Assembly: GCA_046538075.1 (NCBI GenBank)
Contig: JBKHJN010000016.1
Span: 1-58,608, forward strand
Origin: Desulfobacca_B sp046538075
GTDB taxonomy: Bacteria; Desulfobacterota; Desulfobaccia; Desulfobaccales; Desulfobaccaceae
Length of the DNA stretch: 58,608 nt
Direction of reading: 5' to 3'
Numbering within the stretch: the stretch's first letter is position 1; each line of letters begins with the position of its first letter. Positions 25,124 to 33,787 of the stretch are shown piece after piece. Position numbers and translations under genes: made by a program. A model generated the notes under the pieces. It did not search any database and was not told the origin of the DNA. It saw only the letters and a list, made by a program, of their open reading frames with translations.

Positions 25124-25497
25124 TGGTTTCTCCTCGCTGCCGCCAGATTCACAATTAGTTTAATATAACCCAGGTTGCAGCCGCTAACCTCGGTAAAAAT
25201 TGATATACACATAATCTGCCTGATGCCTTTGGCGGAGCAAACAGCCTGTCTTGCCAAGGTTGGGATATGAGTGTATGATTATTATTAGAGGGTTGCTAGG
25301 CAGGCCCGAAGCCTTTTGGAAAAACCGGCGCCGGAGAATCCTCCGGGGAATTATTTGGGGAAGAAAGGGCATAGATTAAGCAGTGGTAGGAAAGAAGTTA
25401 AGCACCTGGCTGTCTTCGGACGGTAAAATTCCCTCAGCTAACTCAAGGTTGGCAGCGTCAGGGACTCAAGGATCATATAAATCAGAGCCGATTATCG
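25124..25497. other. Gap upstream of the histidine kinase
   Basis: This gap between divergent genes holds a short hairpin (CCGGAG/CTCCGG) and a 34-codon basic open frame (ATG at 25278) without a convincing ribosome binding site. No near-consensus promoter is seen. Nothing else is recognised. Confidence 0.4.
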
Positions 25498-26985
25498 ATG
25501 GCTGGTTCTAAATTCCGCCTGCATTTAAATATTCGTCAGAAAGTTATTCTCGGCCTGACGACCGGCATATTGGCCATCGGCTTTATCGCGGCGGTCTCCT
25601 ATCATTATTTACAAGTAATTGAATTAAAACAGCATTTTGTGGAAAAGGCGGACGATTTCAGCAATATTGCCCTGGAAATCCGTAGATATGAGAAAAATTA
25701 TCTCCTCTATGGCTCGCCGGATGATCTAAAGGAAAATCAACGCTATATCCGATTGGGTTTGGAAGTTCTGGATACAATTGCCCCAGAGTTGCGTACTCTG
25801 TCAGGAGCGCCTCGGCTTCATAAAATTCGGCAAGATTTCCTGGATTATAAAACACTGATGGAACAGATTTCTAGCAACGAGATGGCCCGGGGCAATCCAG
25901 ACTATCGGCTCTTAGAAGAAAAATTACGGGATAAAGGCAAGAACGTCGTGGACACTTCTAAGCAGTTGGTCAGATTCGAGCGCCAAAAGATTTTGGAGAT
26001 TATCAGGCAATTAAAAGGTCAGCTGTTGGTGTCCATTGTGGTCTTTTTCGGCCTGGGAGTATTCTTGATTATTGTGGTCAGCCGCAAGATCATTCGTCCT
26101 CTGGCGACTATTGAGAAGACCACCTTGCGCATTGCCCAGGGGAATTATAAACCTCTTCCCGTCCTAGATACTCGAGATGAAACCCAGCGGGTAATAGAGG
26201 CTTTTAACCGCATGGTGGAGGAATTGGAAAAACGACAGGACCAGTTGCTGCAATCAAAGAAAATGTCATCTCTGGGGGTCCTGACTTCGGGGGTGGCCCA
26301 TCAGCTCAATAATCCGCTCAATAATATTTCTACTTCCTGCCAGATACTTTTAGAGGAGTTAAGCCAAGGTAATATCGAATTTTTCCAAAGAATGCTAACC
26401 AATGTTGAACAAGAAGTCAACCGGGCCCGGGACATTGTTAGAGGACTGCTGGATTTCTCCCGGGTCCGGGAATTTGCCCTTAAGCCTACTTCCCTCCATG
26501 AAGTGGTCGAGCGTTCCCTCAAGCTGGTTTCCAGTCAGGTCCCCACCGGCATCGAGATTATCGAAGAAATCCCTCCCGACCTGATCCTCAATTTGGATGC
26601 CCAACAGATCCAGGAGGTTTTTCTGAATTTAATTCTTAATGCCATCCAGGCCATCGATCAACCTCCAGGGGTAATCAGGGTGGCGGCGCATCTGGATCAA
26701 GCCACCCAAGAGGGGGTGATCACGGTGGAGGACACCGGTAAAGGGATCCCCAAGGAGACCCTGGATTGCATTTTCGATCCGTTTTTTACCACCAAAGATA
26801 TCGGTATGGGGACCGGTTTGGGATTATCCATTGTCTATGGCATCATTGAGAAACACCACGGCACTATCGCCGTCGAAAGTAAAGTAGGAGAGGGCACCCG
26901 ATTTATTATTCGGCTACCCTGCTCTTTGGAGACGGAGGAAGGGAGAGAATCCAGCGATGCGGCCAGCGCGAATCCTGATCGTTGA
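25498..26985 (+). CDS. Membrane sensor histidine kinase (HAMP-HisKA-HATPase)
   Basis: This is the sensor of the two-component pair with the NtrC-type regulator at 26957. A transmembrane helix (19-38) is followed by a helical periplasmic domain (about 40-173) similar to four-helix-bundle sensors. A second helix lies at 175-195, then HAMP (196-250). The HisKA phosphoacceptor is H268 in GVAHQLNNPLNN. The ATPase domain has the N box (NLILNAIQAI), G1 (EDTGKGIP) and G2 (GMGTGLGLSIVYGI). The gene overlaps the regulator by 29 bases. The receiver inside the neighbouring Lon (28309) is so like the regulator's receiver that this kinase may phosphorylate both. Confidence 0.9.
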   Translation: MAGSKFRLHLNIRQKVILGLTTGILAIGFIAAVSYHYLQVIELKQHFVEKADDFSNIALEIRRYEKNYLLYGSPDDLKENQRYIRLGLEVLDTIAPELRTLSGAPRLHKIRQDFLDYKTLMEQISSNEMARGNPDYRLLEEKLRDKGKNVVDTSKQLVRFERQKILEIIRQLKGQLLVSIVVFFGLGVFLIIVVSRKIIRPLATIEKTTLRIAQGNYKPLPVLDTRDETQRVIEAFNRMVEELEKRQDQLLQSKKMSSLGVLTSGVAHQLNNPLNNISTSCQILLEELSQGNIEFFQRMLTNVEQEVNRARDIVRGLLDFSRVREFALKPTSLHEVVERSLKLVSSQVPTGIEIIEEIPPDLILNLDAQQIQEVFLNLILNAIQAIDQPPGVIRVAAHLDQATQEGVITVEDTGKGIPKETLDCIFDPFFTTKDIGMGTGLGLSIVYGIIEKHHGTIAVESKVGEGTRFIIRLPCSLETEEGRESSDAASANPDR

Positions 26986-28312
26986 TGACGAAAAAATCGC
27001 CAGAGAAAATCTGGATTATGTCTTAAGCAAAGAAGGCTATGACACCATGGCCGTAGAAAGTGGCGTCCGGGCCTTCGAGGAACTGGAAAAGTCAGAATTT
27101 GATCTGGTCCTGACTGACCTGCGCATGCAGCAGGTGGACGGCATGCAGGTTTTGGAGCGCACCAAAGAACTTTATCCAGATACCGAAGTGGTGATGATTA
27201 CCGGCTATGCCACGGTGGCCACGGCAGTGGAGGCCATGCAGAAAGGAGCCTACCATTATCTTCCTAAACCGCATAAGATTGATGAACTGCGCATCCTGGT
27301 GCGCAAGGCCCTGGAAAAAAGGTGGTTGCGGCAGGAAGTCAGTGAACTGCGCCGGCAGGTAAAAACTCAGGAAGGGTTGCCGCAGTTGATCGGCAAAACC
27401 CCCAAGATTGAGGAATTGCGCAAGACCATCGAACAGATTGCCCCCACCGACTGCACCGTACTTATCCTGGGTGAAACCGGTACCGGCAAGGAACTGGTGG
27501 CCAAAGCCATCCATCAGTTGAGCCCCCGGGCCGAAAAACGGTTCCTGGCCTTAAACTGCGGCTCGTTTAGTGAAGAACTGCTGGCCAATGAACTTTTTGG
27601 CCATGAAAAAGAAGCCTTCACCGGGGCCCGGGGCATCAAGCGGGGTCTGTTGGAAGTGGCCTCGGGAGGCACCGTGTTCCTGGATGAAATCGGCGATATG
27701 CCTTTAGCCATGCAGGTTAAGCTGCTCCGCGTCCTCCAGGAAAAGACCCTGATGCGGGTCGGGGGCACCACCGAGATTCCGGTCGATATCCGCATCCTGG
27801 CCGCGACCAACAAAGACTTGAAACGAGAAGTGGAACACCACCGCTTCCGGCAGGACCTTTATTACCGGCTCAATGTCATTACCTTGGAACTGCCGCCGCT
27901 GGCGGCCCGCAAAGATGACATCCCGCTGTTGAGCTACAATTTTTTAAAAAAGGTTGCCCAGGCCCAAGGCAAAGATATCCGGGAGATTTCGGACGAAGTG
28001 ATGGATATTTTGATGAATTATGAATTCCCCGGCAACATCCGGGAACTGGAAAATATCATCGAACGGGCGGTGACTCTCTGTAATGGCCCGACAATTGAAG
28101 TGCAACACCTTTCTGCCGACTTGCAGCAACAAGGCTTTCAACTGCAGCGCCGCCAGAAGCGGGAACTTCAGACCCTGGAAGAAAACGAGAAAGACTATAT
28201 TCTCTGGGTTTTAAATCAGACAGACGGCAATAAAACCAGGGCCTCAGAGGTGTTAGGGATCGACCGGGTCTCTCTATGGCGGAAACTCAAACGTTACGGC
28301 TTAGAAGCTTAA
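26957..28312 (+). CDS. NtrC-family sigma-54-dependent response regulator
   Basis: The receiver domain (5-120) has acidic D10-D11, phosphoacceptor D54 (VLTDLRM) and K104. The AAA+ domain (143-375) has Walker A GETGTGKE (172-179) and the sigma-54 contact loop EAFTGA (219-224), where the first residue is usually Gly. A Fis-type helix-turn-helix (about 425-450, TRASEVLGIDRVSLWRKLKR) ends the protein. It should activate sigma-54 promoters; one candidate lies upstream of the USP/TSUP operon at 30628. It overlaps the kinase gene at its start. At its end the stop codon overlaps that of the convergent receiver-Lon gene inside a CTTAAG palindrome. Confidence 0.93.
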   Translation: MRPARILIVDDEKIARENLDYVLSKEGYDTMAVESGVRAFEELEKSEFDLVLTDLRMQQVDGMQVLERTKELYPDTEVVMITGYATVATAVEAMQKGAYHYLPKPHKIDELRILVRKALEKRWLRQEVSELRRQVKTQEGLPQLIGKTPKIEELRKTIEQIAPTDCTVLILGETGTGKELVAKAIHQLSPRAEKRFLALNCGSFSEELLANELFGHEKEAFTGARGIKRGLLEVASGGTVFLDEIGDMPLAMQVKLLRVLQEKTLMRVGGTTEIPVDIRILAATNKDLKREVEHHRFRQDLYYRLNVITLELPPLAARKDDIPLLSYNFLKKVAQAQGKDIREISDEVMDILMNYEFPGNIRELENIIERAVTLCNGPTIEVQHLSADLQQQGFQLQRRQKRELQTLEENEKDYILWVLNQTDGNKTRASEVLGIDRVSLWRKLKRYGLEA

Positions 28313-30351
28313 GGGGCTGATTCCTCCGCGGGAAGCAGCACCAGATCAATAATCGGCGGGATATCTTCCGCCAGCACTATTTCAAGCCCTTCTTTCACTT
28401 CCGGTTCCAGATTGTTGAGGTCTACCTCATTCTGCTTGGGGAAAATTACCATTTTGATTCCGGCCCGCTGTGCCGCCATAATCTTTTCGCGAATGCCGCT
28501 GACCGGCAGCAGGCGGCCGTTCAAAGTCAATTCTCCGGAGAGGGCCACATCCTGCCGGGCCGGCCGCCCGGTCAGCAGGGAGAGCAGGGCCAGAGCAATG
28601 GTGACCCCGGAGGAGGGGCCTTCTTTAGGGATGGCGCCGGAAGGGATATGAATATGAATGTCACTGGTGGCAAAAAAATCAGCCGGGATTTGAAACTGCT
28701 CCGCATGACTGCGGATATAACTCATAGCGGTTTGGGCCGATTCCTGGAGGACATTGCCTAAAGAGCCGGTCAGGATAAGCTGCTTATTGCCCCGCATCCG
28801 GGTTGCTTCTACCGAGATGATTTCCCCCCCCAATTCGGTCCAGACCAGGCCGATGGTCACCCCCAGCCGCCTTTCACTTGCCGCCACCCCGTAACTGAAT
28901 TTGCGCGGTCCCAAAAACCGTTCTACCAGCACTTCATCCACCATGGTAGGGCAGGACACTGCTTTGTCCCGCAAACAGATGCGGGCCAATTTGCGGCAGA
29001 CCATGGCAATTTCCCGCTCTAAATTTCTCAGACCAGCCTCCCGGGTGTAGTCCCGGATAATTTTAATTATGGCCTCATCAGTGAACTGTAGATTCAACTG
29101 GGTCAGGCCAGAGTCTCTAAGCTGGCGGGGAATCAGATGATTCTTGGCGATCTTTTTCTTTTCAACTTCGGTGTAGCCGGGAAAATTAATGACTTCCAGA
29201 CGGTCCAGGAGTGGCAACGGTAGGTTTCCCACCACATTGGCGGTGGTGATGAACATCACCCCGGAGAGGTCATAAGGCAGATCCACGTAGTGGTCAATAA
29301 AATGGTGATTCTGTTCCGGATCCAGAATCTCCAGCAAGATCGAAGCCGGATCGCCCCGGAAGTCTTGGCCGATCTTGTCAATCTCGTCCAACATAAAAAC
29401 CGGATTTTTCACCTTCAAGCGCTTTATTTCATTAATGATCCTCCCCGGCATGGCCCCGACGTAGGTGCGGCGGTGGCCCCGCAGTTCGGCCTCATCGCGC
29501 AATCCGGCCAACGACATGCGGACAAACTTGCGCTCCAGGGCTTCGGCGATGGCTTGCCCCATGGAGGTTTTGCCAGTGCCGGGGGGCCCGGCAAAACACA
29601 GAATTGGCCCCCTAGCCATCTGCATATGCCGCTTCCGGTCGATGATTTCTCGGACCGTTTCTCGCAATTCATCCAGTTTGATCGGCTTGGATAAGTAATG
29701 CGCCGCGCCTTTGCGCAGGGCATCGACCGCGGTGGTTACCGTGGCATAGCCGGTGACCATGATGATTTCAGTATGGGGAGAGAGCTGTTTCACCGATTCC
29801 AACAACTGCAGCCCATCCATCCGGTCCATTTTCAAATCAGTGAGAACCAGATCAAAATCATGGGATTTGACCTGGTCCAGGGCCTCCACCCCGTTGGCCG
29901 CGGTCGAGACCTGGTGTCCTTCTTTCCGCAAAATATATTCCAGGTTGTTGCGAGCGATTTCTTCGTCGTCCACCACCAGCACCCGGGAAGTCTGGATGCT
30001 GCACAGGGTACGGACCGCCAAATATTCCAACACCCGTTCCTTGACATGCTGCAGACCATAATGCTTGGATTCCAAAATCCGTTCTGCCCGCTTTAGATCA
30101 AGGTTGTCTTCGGTAAACTGGTTCCAAGGCAAAGAGATAATATAATCAAGGTAGTTGAGGCCGATAGAGTATTCGGCTACTGCTGGATCGGTTTTTTCCA
30201 GCCGCTCCAATTCCTTCTGTGCGGCACTGGCTACATAATCGTGCAGTTCGGCCTTCTGAATGGCAACTCGCAGGTCCGCTAAGTCCTTGCCGGTAGGGGC
30301 GCGTTCATCCTCGGGTTTCCGGAAAAATATCATTGCCTTAACCTTTCGCAA
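28309..30351 (-). CDS. Lon-type protease with inserted receiver domain
   Basis: This is an ATP-dependent serine protease with an unusual architecture. Residues 20-115 match the helical part of Lon just before the ATPase (ending VKERVLEYLAVRTL). A complete response-regulator receiver follows at 122-240, with D128-D129, phosphoacceptor D172 (LTDLKM) and K222. The Lon AAA+ core then resumes at GPILCFAGPPGTGKTS (Walker A 255-262, Walker B LDEID 321-325). The protease domain has catalytic S580 (KEGPSSG) and K623. The N-terminal substrate-binding domain of normal Lon (about 240 residues) is missing. Phosphorylation could gate unfolding or proteolysis. Its receiver is nearly a twin of that in the NtrC-type regulator next door. 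All key residues are intact. Confidence 0.93.
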   Translation of the reverse strand: MRKVKAMIFFRKPEDERAPTGKDLADLRVAIQKAELHDYVASAAQKELERLEKTDPAVAEYSIGLNYLDYIISLPWNQFTEDNLDLKRAERILESKHYGLQHVKERVLEYLAVRTLCSIQTSRVLVVDDEEIARNNLEYILRKEGHQVSTAANGVEALDQVKSHDFDLVLTDLKMDRMDGLQLLESVKQLSPHTEIIMVTGYATVTTAVDALRKGAAHYLSKPIKLDELRETVREIIDRKRHMQMARGPILCFAGPPGTGKTSMGQAIAEALERKFVRMSLAGLRDEAELRGHRRTYVGAMPGRIINEIKRLKVKNPVFMLDEIDKIGQDFRGDPASILLEILDPEQNHHFIDHYVDLPYDLSGVMFITTANVVGNLPLPLLDRLEVINFPGYTEVEKKKIAKNHLIPRQLRDSGLTQLNLQFTDEAIIKIIRDYTREAGLRNLEREIAMVCRKLARICLRDKAVSCPTMVDEVLVERFLGPRKFSYGVAASERRLGVTIGLVWTELGGEIISVEATRMRGNKQLILTGSLGNVLQESAQTAMSYIRSHAEQFQIPADFFATSDIHIHIPSGAIPKEGPSSGVTIALALLSLLTGRPARQDVALSGELTLNGRLLPVSGIREKIMAAQRAGIKMVIFPKQNEVDLNNLEPEVKEGLEIVLAEDIPPIIDLVLLPAEESAP

Positions 30352-30739
30352 TTCTAATTATCACCTTGATTATAAATGAAACCCAGAACAAGAGCAAGAT
30401 AACCTTGGTACCAGACAGGCAAATTCATCCTGTTGGTACATCCTATTGTTGCATTTTACAATATTTATCGGCTGAAGATGTAACAATTTATAAGTCTATA
30501 ATTTTTCATAATAAATTATGGGAAAAGATATGGCTATTGCATAGTGCAACATTAACAAAAAGATCGGCTGGGACGCGATAAGTCTAATATAATAATTATA
30601 TCAGTAACATATATTAAAATCAGATTTTTGGCACGATCCTTGGATACTAATATGGTCAAGAGCGGTTAGAGTTGGTAGTAAGGCGATAATTTAGGGGCCA
30701 AAATCCGGCTCCAAGAGAAGTCAAGGAAAGGAAGAGACC
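30352..30739. other. Divergent regulatory region of lon-like and USP/TSUP genes
   Basis: This AT-rich 388-base gap has no gene. Two dyad symmetries could be activator sites. GTACCAGACAGG and CCTGTTGGTAC form an imperfect inverted repeat at about 30408-30444, and TTGCA-TAG-TGCAA is a perfect one at 30536-30548. The sigma-54-like promoter at 30628 lies 80-200 bases downstream of them, the usual spacing for enhancer-like sites. Confidence 0.5.
30628..30645 (+). promoter_or_regulatory. Sigma-54-type promoter of the USP/TSUP operon
   Basis: TTGGCACGATCCTTGGAT matches the -24/-12 consensus with the -24 box TTGGCACG perfect and the spacing GG-N10-G correct; only the C of the -12 GC is replaced by G. 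It lies about 95 bases before the USP/membrane gene at 30740. The convergent neighbour encodes a sigma-54 activator. Confidence 0.65.
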
Positions 30740-31654
30740 ATGCTGTGGCGACTAAAAAAGTGGAGGTCAGGTGAGGGCACCACCGATCGCCCGGATGGGT
30801 TAAACAGCCAAAGCCTGCCCCCAGCCTCTGGGGCGGCGATGGAAGCAGTGCCCTTAAGGGGCGGACCGGAACTACTCGACCTGGCTGCGGTAGAGAAACC
30901 CCGGATGCAAGGGGAGCCGCGCAAAATCCTGCTGGTAGCCAAAGGCGAGACCTTTGATCCGGAGGAAGTCGATTATACCGTGAACCTGGCGGCTCGATTG
31001 GGCTGCAACATTATCGCCCTCAGTGTTGGGACGCCGCCGGCAAGATCTACCGGGTTTTACAAGGCTTTGGGCAGGTCATGGCGGGAATCCTTCAAAAAAC
31101 GGGCCGTCGCGGCCGCAGCGGCTCTCCAAGCCAAGGCCGCCGCACAGGGAGTGCAATGTAGTCAGATAGTAAAGTTCGGCGACCTCAATCAGGCCGTGGA
31201 GGAGGTCAACCATGAGGTGAAGCGGATTGAGTTTGTCATCACCGAACCCAAAATTACCAAACAGGAAGTAACCGCGCAAGTAACCTTGCCGGTTTTCAGC
31301 TTGAGGAGATACCAAGGATATCAAGGAGGAAAGGTTATGGCTAGAGATGTTAGGAAAAGGCGAATGAGCTATCTTCGTTATACCGTGGCTTTTGGGGCTT
31401 TAAGTGCCGTTCTCTATGCGGCGGTATTCACGAATTCAACCACGGTGACCACCTACTTTACCATGGGTGGATTATATGCGGCCTTGCCGGTGGCCACGGC
31501 AATGATTTTCTCTTTCGTCCATGGCGCATTTGCCAGCAATTTCTGGTCAGTCCTGGGCATTGAAGCTTCCCGTAAGGCGACCCAGCCCCGTCCGGCCGCC
31601 AGACGTCCGGTGCGCCGCGAGCGTCCCCGGCCGCGGTTGGAATTGCGGGCTTAA
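30740..31654 (+). CDS. USP-like domain fused to a small membrane protein
   Basis: Residues 60-190 resemble a universal stress protein fold (RKILLVAKGETFDPEEVDY, later EFVITEPK), but the ATP-binding motif G2xG9xGS is absent. From M200 on, a separate-looking module has two membrane helices (about 212-232 and 240-262) and a very basic tail. An excellent AAGGAGG site sits 7 bases before the ATG of M200 (31337), so the C-terminal 105 residues are probably also made as an independent protein. The gene follows a sigma-54-type promoter and precedes a TSUP permease gene, so it may be a regulator or subunit of that transporter. Confidence 0.72.
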   Translation: MLWRLKKWRSGEGTTDRPDGLNSQSLPPASGAAMEAVPLRGGPELLDLAAVEKPRMQGEPRKILLVAKGETFDPEEVDYTVNLAARLGCNIIALSVGTPPARSTGFYKALGRSWRESFKKRAVAAAAALQAKAAAQGVQCSQIVKFGDLNQAVEEVNHEVKRIEFVITEPKITKQEVTAQVTLPVFSLRRYQGYQGGKVMARDVRKRRMSYLRYTVAFGALSAVLYAAVFTNSTTVTTYFTMGGLYAALPVATAMIFSFVHGAFASNFWSVLGIEASRKATQPRPAARRPVRRERPRPRLELRA

Positions 31655-31791
31655 GGCAAGGACTCTGCAACTAACTTTAGTACCGGTGGCCTGGGCAGCT
31701 TGCCTGGGCCCCGGCCACTTAGAATTCTGCATTACGGACTAAAACACCGCATTGAACGATGTGAGGTATAGATTGATAGAGGAGGATAACG

Positions 31792-32871
31792 ATGAACGGC
31801 ATCGAGCAGATCCAATTCATTGATTTAAGTTTATTTGTGGTAATATTTCTCTTCCTGGTCGGCTTCGTCGGCGGTCTGGTCAGCGGTTTCATCGGCTCCG
31901 GTGGGGCCTTTGTGCTGACCCCGGGGATGATGAGTCTGGGGGTGGCCGGGCCGGTGGCAGTGGCCAGTAATATGTGCCATAAATTTCCCAAGGCCATGGT
32001 CGGGGCCTATAAGAGGTATAAATACGGCCAGGTGGACCTCAAGCTGGGCCTGGTGATGGCCGGTTCGGCCATCCTGGGAGTGCTGGTCGGCATCAGAGTC
32101 CAGGAGAAGATCCTGGCGCTTTGGGGCGAGGCCGGTTCCAATCTTTATATTAGCCTGGCTTTTGTGGTAGTCCTGGTAGTGGTTGGCGGTTATGTCTTTC
32201 GGGATGCCATGAAATTAAAGAAAAGCGGGGCCGAAGACAATGTGGTCACCAAGCTGGCCCAGAAGCTGCAAAGCATTAACCTGCCGCCGATGATCAGTTT
32301 TGGGACCGCCAATCTGAGAATATCTTTGTGGTTCACTATTCCCGTGGGGTTCTTTACCGGGATGCTGGCGGCTACCATCGCGGTCGGCGGTTTCATCGGC
32401 GTGCCCGGCATGATGTATGTGGTCGGCGCTTCCGGTCTGGTGTCCTCGGCTACCGAGCTGGTGATCGCCTTTGTAATGGGCCTGGGCGGTTCCATCAAGT
32501 GGGCCACCATTGGCATGGTGGATATCCGGCTGACCCTGATCATTCTGGCCGGCTCGCTGTTCGGAGTGCAACTGGGGGCCATTGGCACCACCCATGTCAA
32601 AGACTATATGATTAAATTTGTCATGGGCGCCATTATGCTGATCGTCGCAGTAAGCCGCGGCCTGGCGATTCCCAAGTACCTTACCGACCTCGAGGTGCTC
32701 TCACTTACCCCGGCGACCAATCAGTTGCTGATGACCGCCAGTTATATTTCTATGTGTATTGCGCTAGGTGTCGGCGCCCTGATCATCCTGGCAGCGATGT
32801 GGAAAGGCATCAGGGCTGAAAAGGCCGCCTTGGCCCTTGAAAGTAAGGGAGCTACCTATGGCCAAGTATAG
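31792..32871 (+). CDS. TSUP (TauE/SafE) family permease
   Basis: This predicted inner-membrane anion permease of 359 aa has about eight or nine helices. The first half starts with GLVSGFIGSGGAFVLTPGM (near 27-45). The second half starts near residue 190 with ATIAVGGFIGVPGMMYV. The Gly-rich duplicated motif is the family hallmark. The last helix lies near 320-340. GAGGAGG precedes the ATG. It is flanked by USP genes on both sides and overlaps the downstream USP gene by 14 bases, so the set is one operon. Substrates in this family are sulfite, sulfonates and other small anions; in sulfate reducers a sulfur anion is a reasonable guess, but not shown. Confidence 0.87.
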   Translation: MNGIEQIQFIDLSLFVVIFLFLVGFVGGLVSGFIGSGGAFVLTPGMMSLGVAGPVAVASNMCHKFPKAMVGAYKRYKYGQVDLKLGLVMAGSAILGVLVGIRVQEKILALWGEAGSNLYISLAFVVVLVVVGGYVFRDAMKLKKSGAEDNVVTKLAQKLQSINLPPMISFGTANLRISLWFTIPVGFFTGMLAATIAVGGFIGVPGMMYVVGASGLVSSATELVIAFVMGLGGSIKWATIGMVDIRLTLIILAGSLFGVQLGAIGTTHVKDYMIKFVMGAIMLIVAVSRGLAIPKYLTDLEVLSLTPATNQLLMTASYISMCIALGVGALIILAAMWKGIRAEKAALALESKGATYGQV

Positions 32872-33703
32872 TAAGATCCTGGTGGCGGTGGACGGCTCCG
32901 AGCCTAGTTTGCATGCCTTGGCAGAATCCCTTAAGCTAAGCAAAGAAGCGGTCATCGCGGTATCGGTAGCGCCGCGTTACGAGGGAGATTTAAGTATCGC
33001 TGGAGGCCAGAATCTCAGCGCCCTGTTGGCGGAACCCTGTGAACGGGCCTTGGGCAAGGCCCAGGAACTGGCCGGGACCAAAGGGGCGCAGATCAGCACT
33101 GCCTGTATGGTAGGCGAACCCTATGAAGAGATTGTGGACTTGGCCGAGAGCGAAAAAGTCGATCTCATCGTCATGGGCCGCAGCGGAAACAACTTTTTTG
33201 CCCGGACTCTGATTGGCAGCCAGACCCGCCGGGTCATCGGCTACAGTCCAGTGGATGTCCTGGTAGTTCCTCCTGCAGCTAGTATCAGTTGGGAGAAAAT
33301 CTTACTGCCCACCGATGGGTCCAAGTATAGTCAGAAAGCCGCAGAACGGGCCGTGAATGTTGCCAAGTCATATGGGGGGGAGCTTACGGTAATGTCGGTC
33401 TTTGACCTGTGCTGCAAGGTCTCGGCCAGTGAGCTTCAACTCGATCAGGGAGTGCTTGATCCCCTCCAGGAATATGTTGAAGAGGTCAAATCTCTGGCTA
33501 AAGACCAGGGGGTTAGAGCCGAGGGGTTAGTGGAACAGGGCCGGACCGAACAAAAAATTCTCGATCTAGCCGCGGAGCACAAGATTAACCTGATTGTCAT
33601 GGGATCTCATGGCCGGACCGGTCTGGACCGCTTGTTGATGGGTAGTGTGACCGAAAAAGTGATCGGCAACTCCCCGTGCCCGGTCCTGGTAGTCAAATTG
33701 TAA
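32858..33703 (+). CDS. Tandem universal stress protein (two UspA domains)
   Basis: Two UspA domains lie in one chain. Domain 1 (5-140) ends with the ATP-binding motif G-RS-G-N9-GS (VMGRSGNNFFARTLIGS). Domain 2 (about 145-281) starts with KILLPTDGSKYSQKAAERA and ends with VMGSHGRTGLDRLLMGS. Both domains therefore look nucleotide-binding. The ATG at 32858 is preferred over 32837 because the USP fold begins right after it. The gene overlaps the end of the TSUP permease gene by 14 bases, so it is co-translated and probably regulates or senses for the transporter. A terminator follows (33732). Confidence 0.9.
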   Translation: MAKYSKILVAVDGSEPSLHALAESLKLSKEAVIAVSVAPRYEGDLSIAGGQNLSALLAEPCERALGKAQELAGTKGAQISTACMVGEPYEEIVDLAESEKVDLIVMGRSGNNFFARTLIGSQTRRVIGYSPVDVLVVPPAASISWEKILLPTDGSKYSQKAAERAVNVAKSYGGELTVMSVFDLCCKVSASELQLDQGVLDPLQEYVEEVKSLAKDQGVRAEGLVEQGRTEQKILDLAAEHKINLIVMGSHGRTGLDRLLMGSVTEKVIGNSPCPVLVVKL

Positions 33704-33731
33704 GACAGTTGGCACCTCACCAACCAATACC

Positions 33732-33752
33732 GGGGCACGATTCATGTGCCCC
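33732..33752. terminator. Terminator between convergent operons
   Basis: GGGGCAC/GTGCCCC with a 7-base loop is followed on the + strand by TTGCCTTTTA. It separates the USP operon (+) from the PEP-synthase-like operon (-). Confidence 0.6.
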
Positions 33753-33787
33753 TTGCCTTTTACCCCCCTAAATCGAGAACATTTTAA

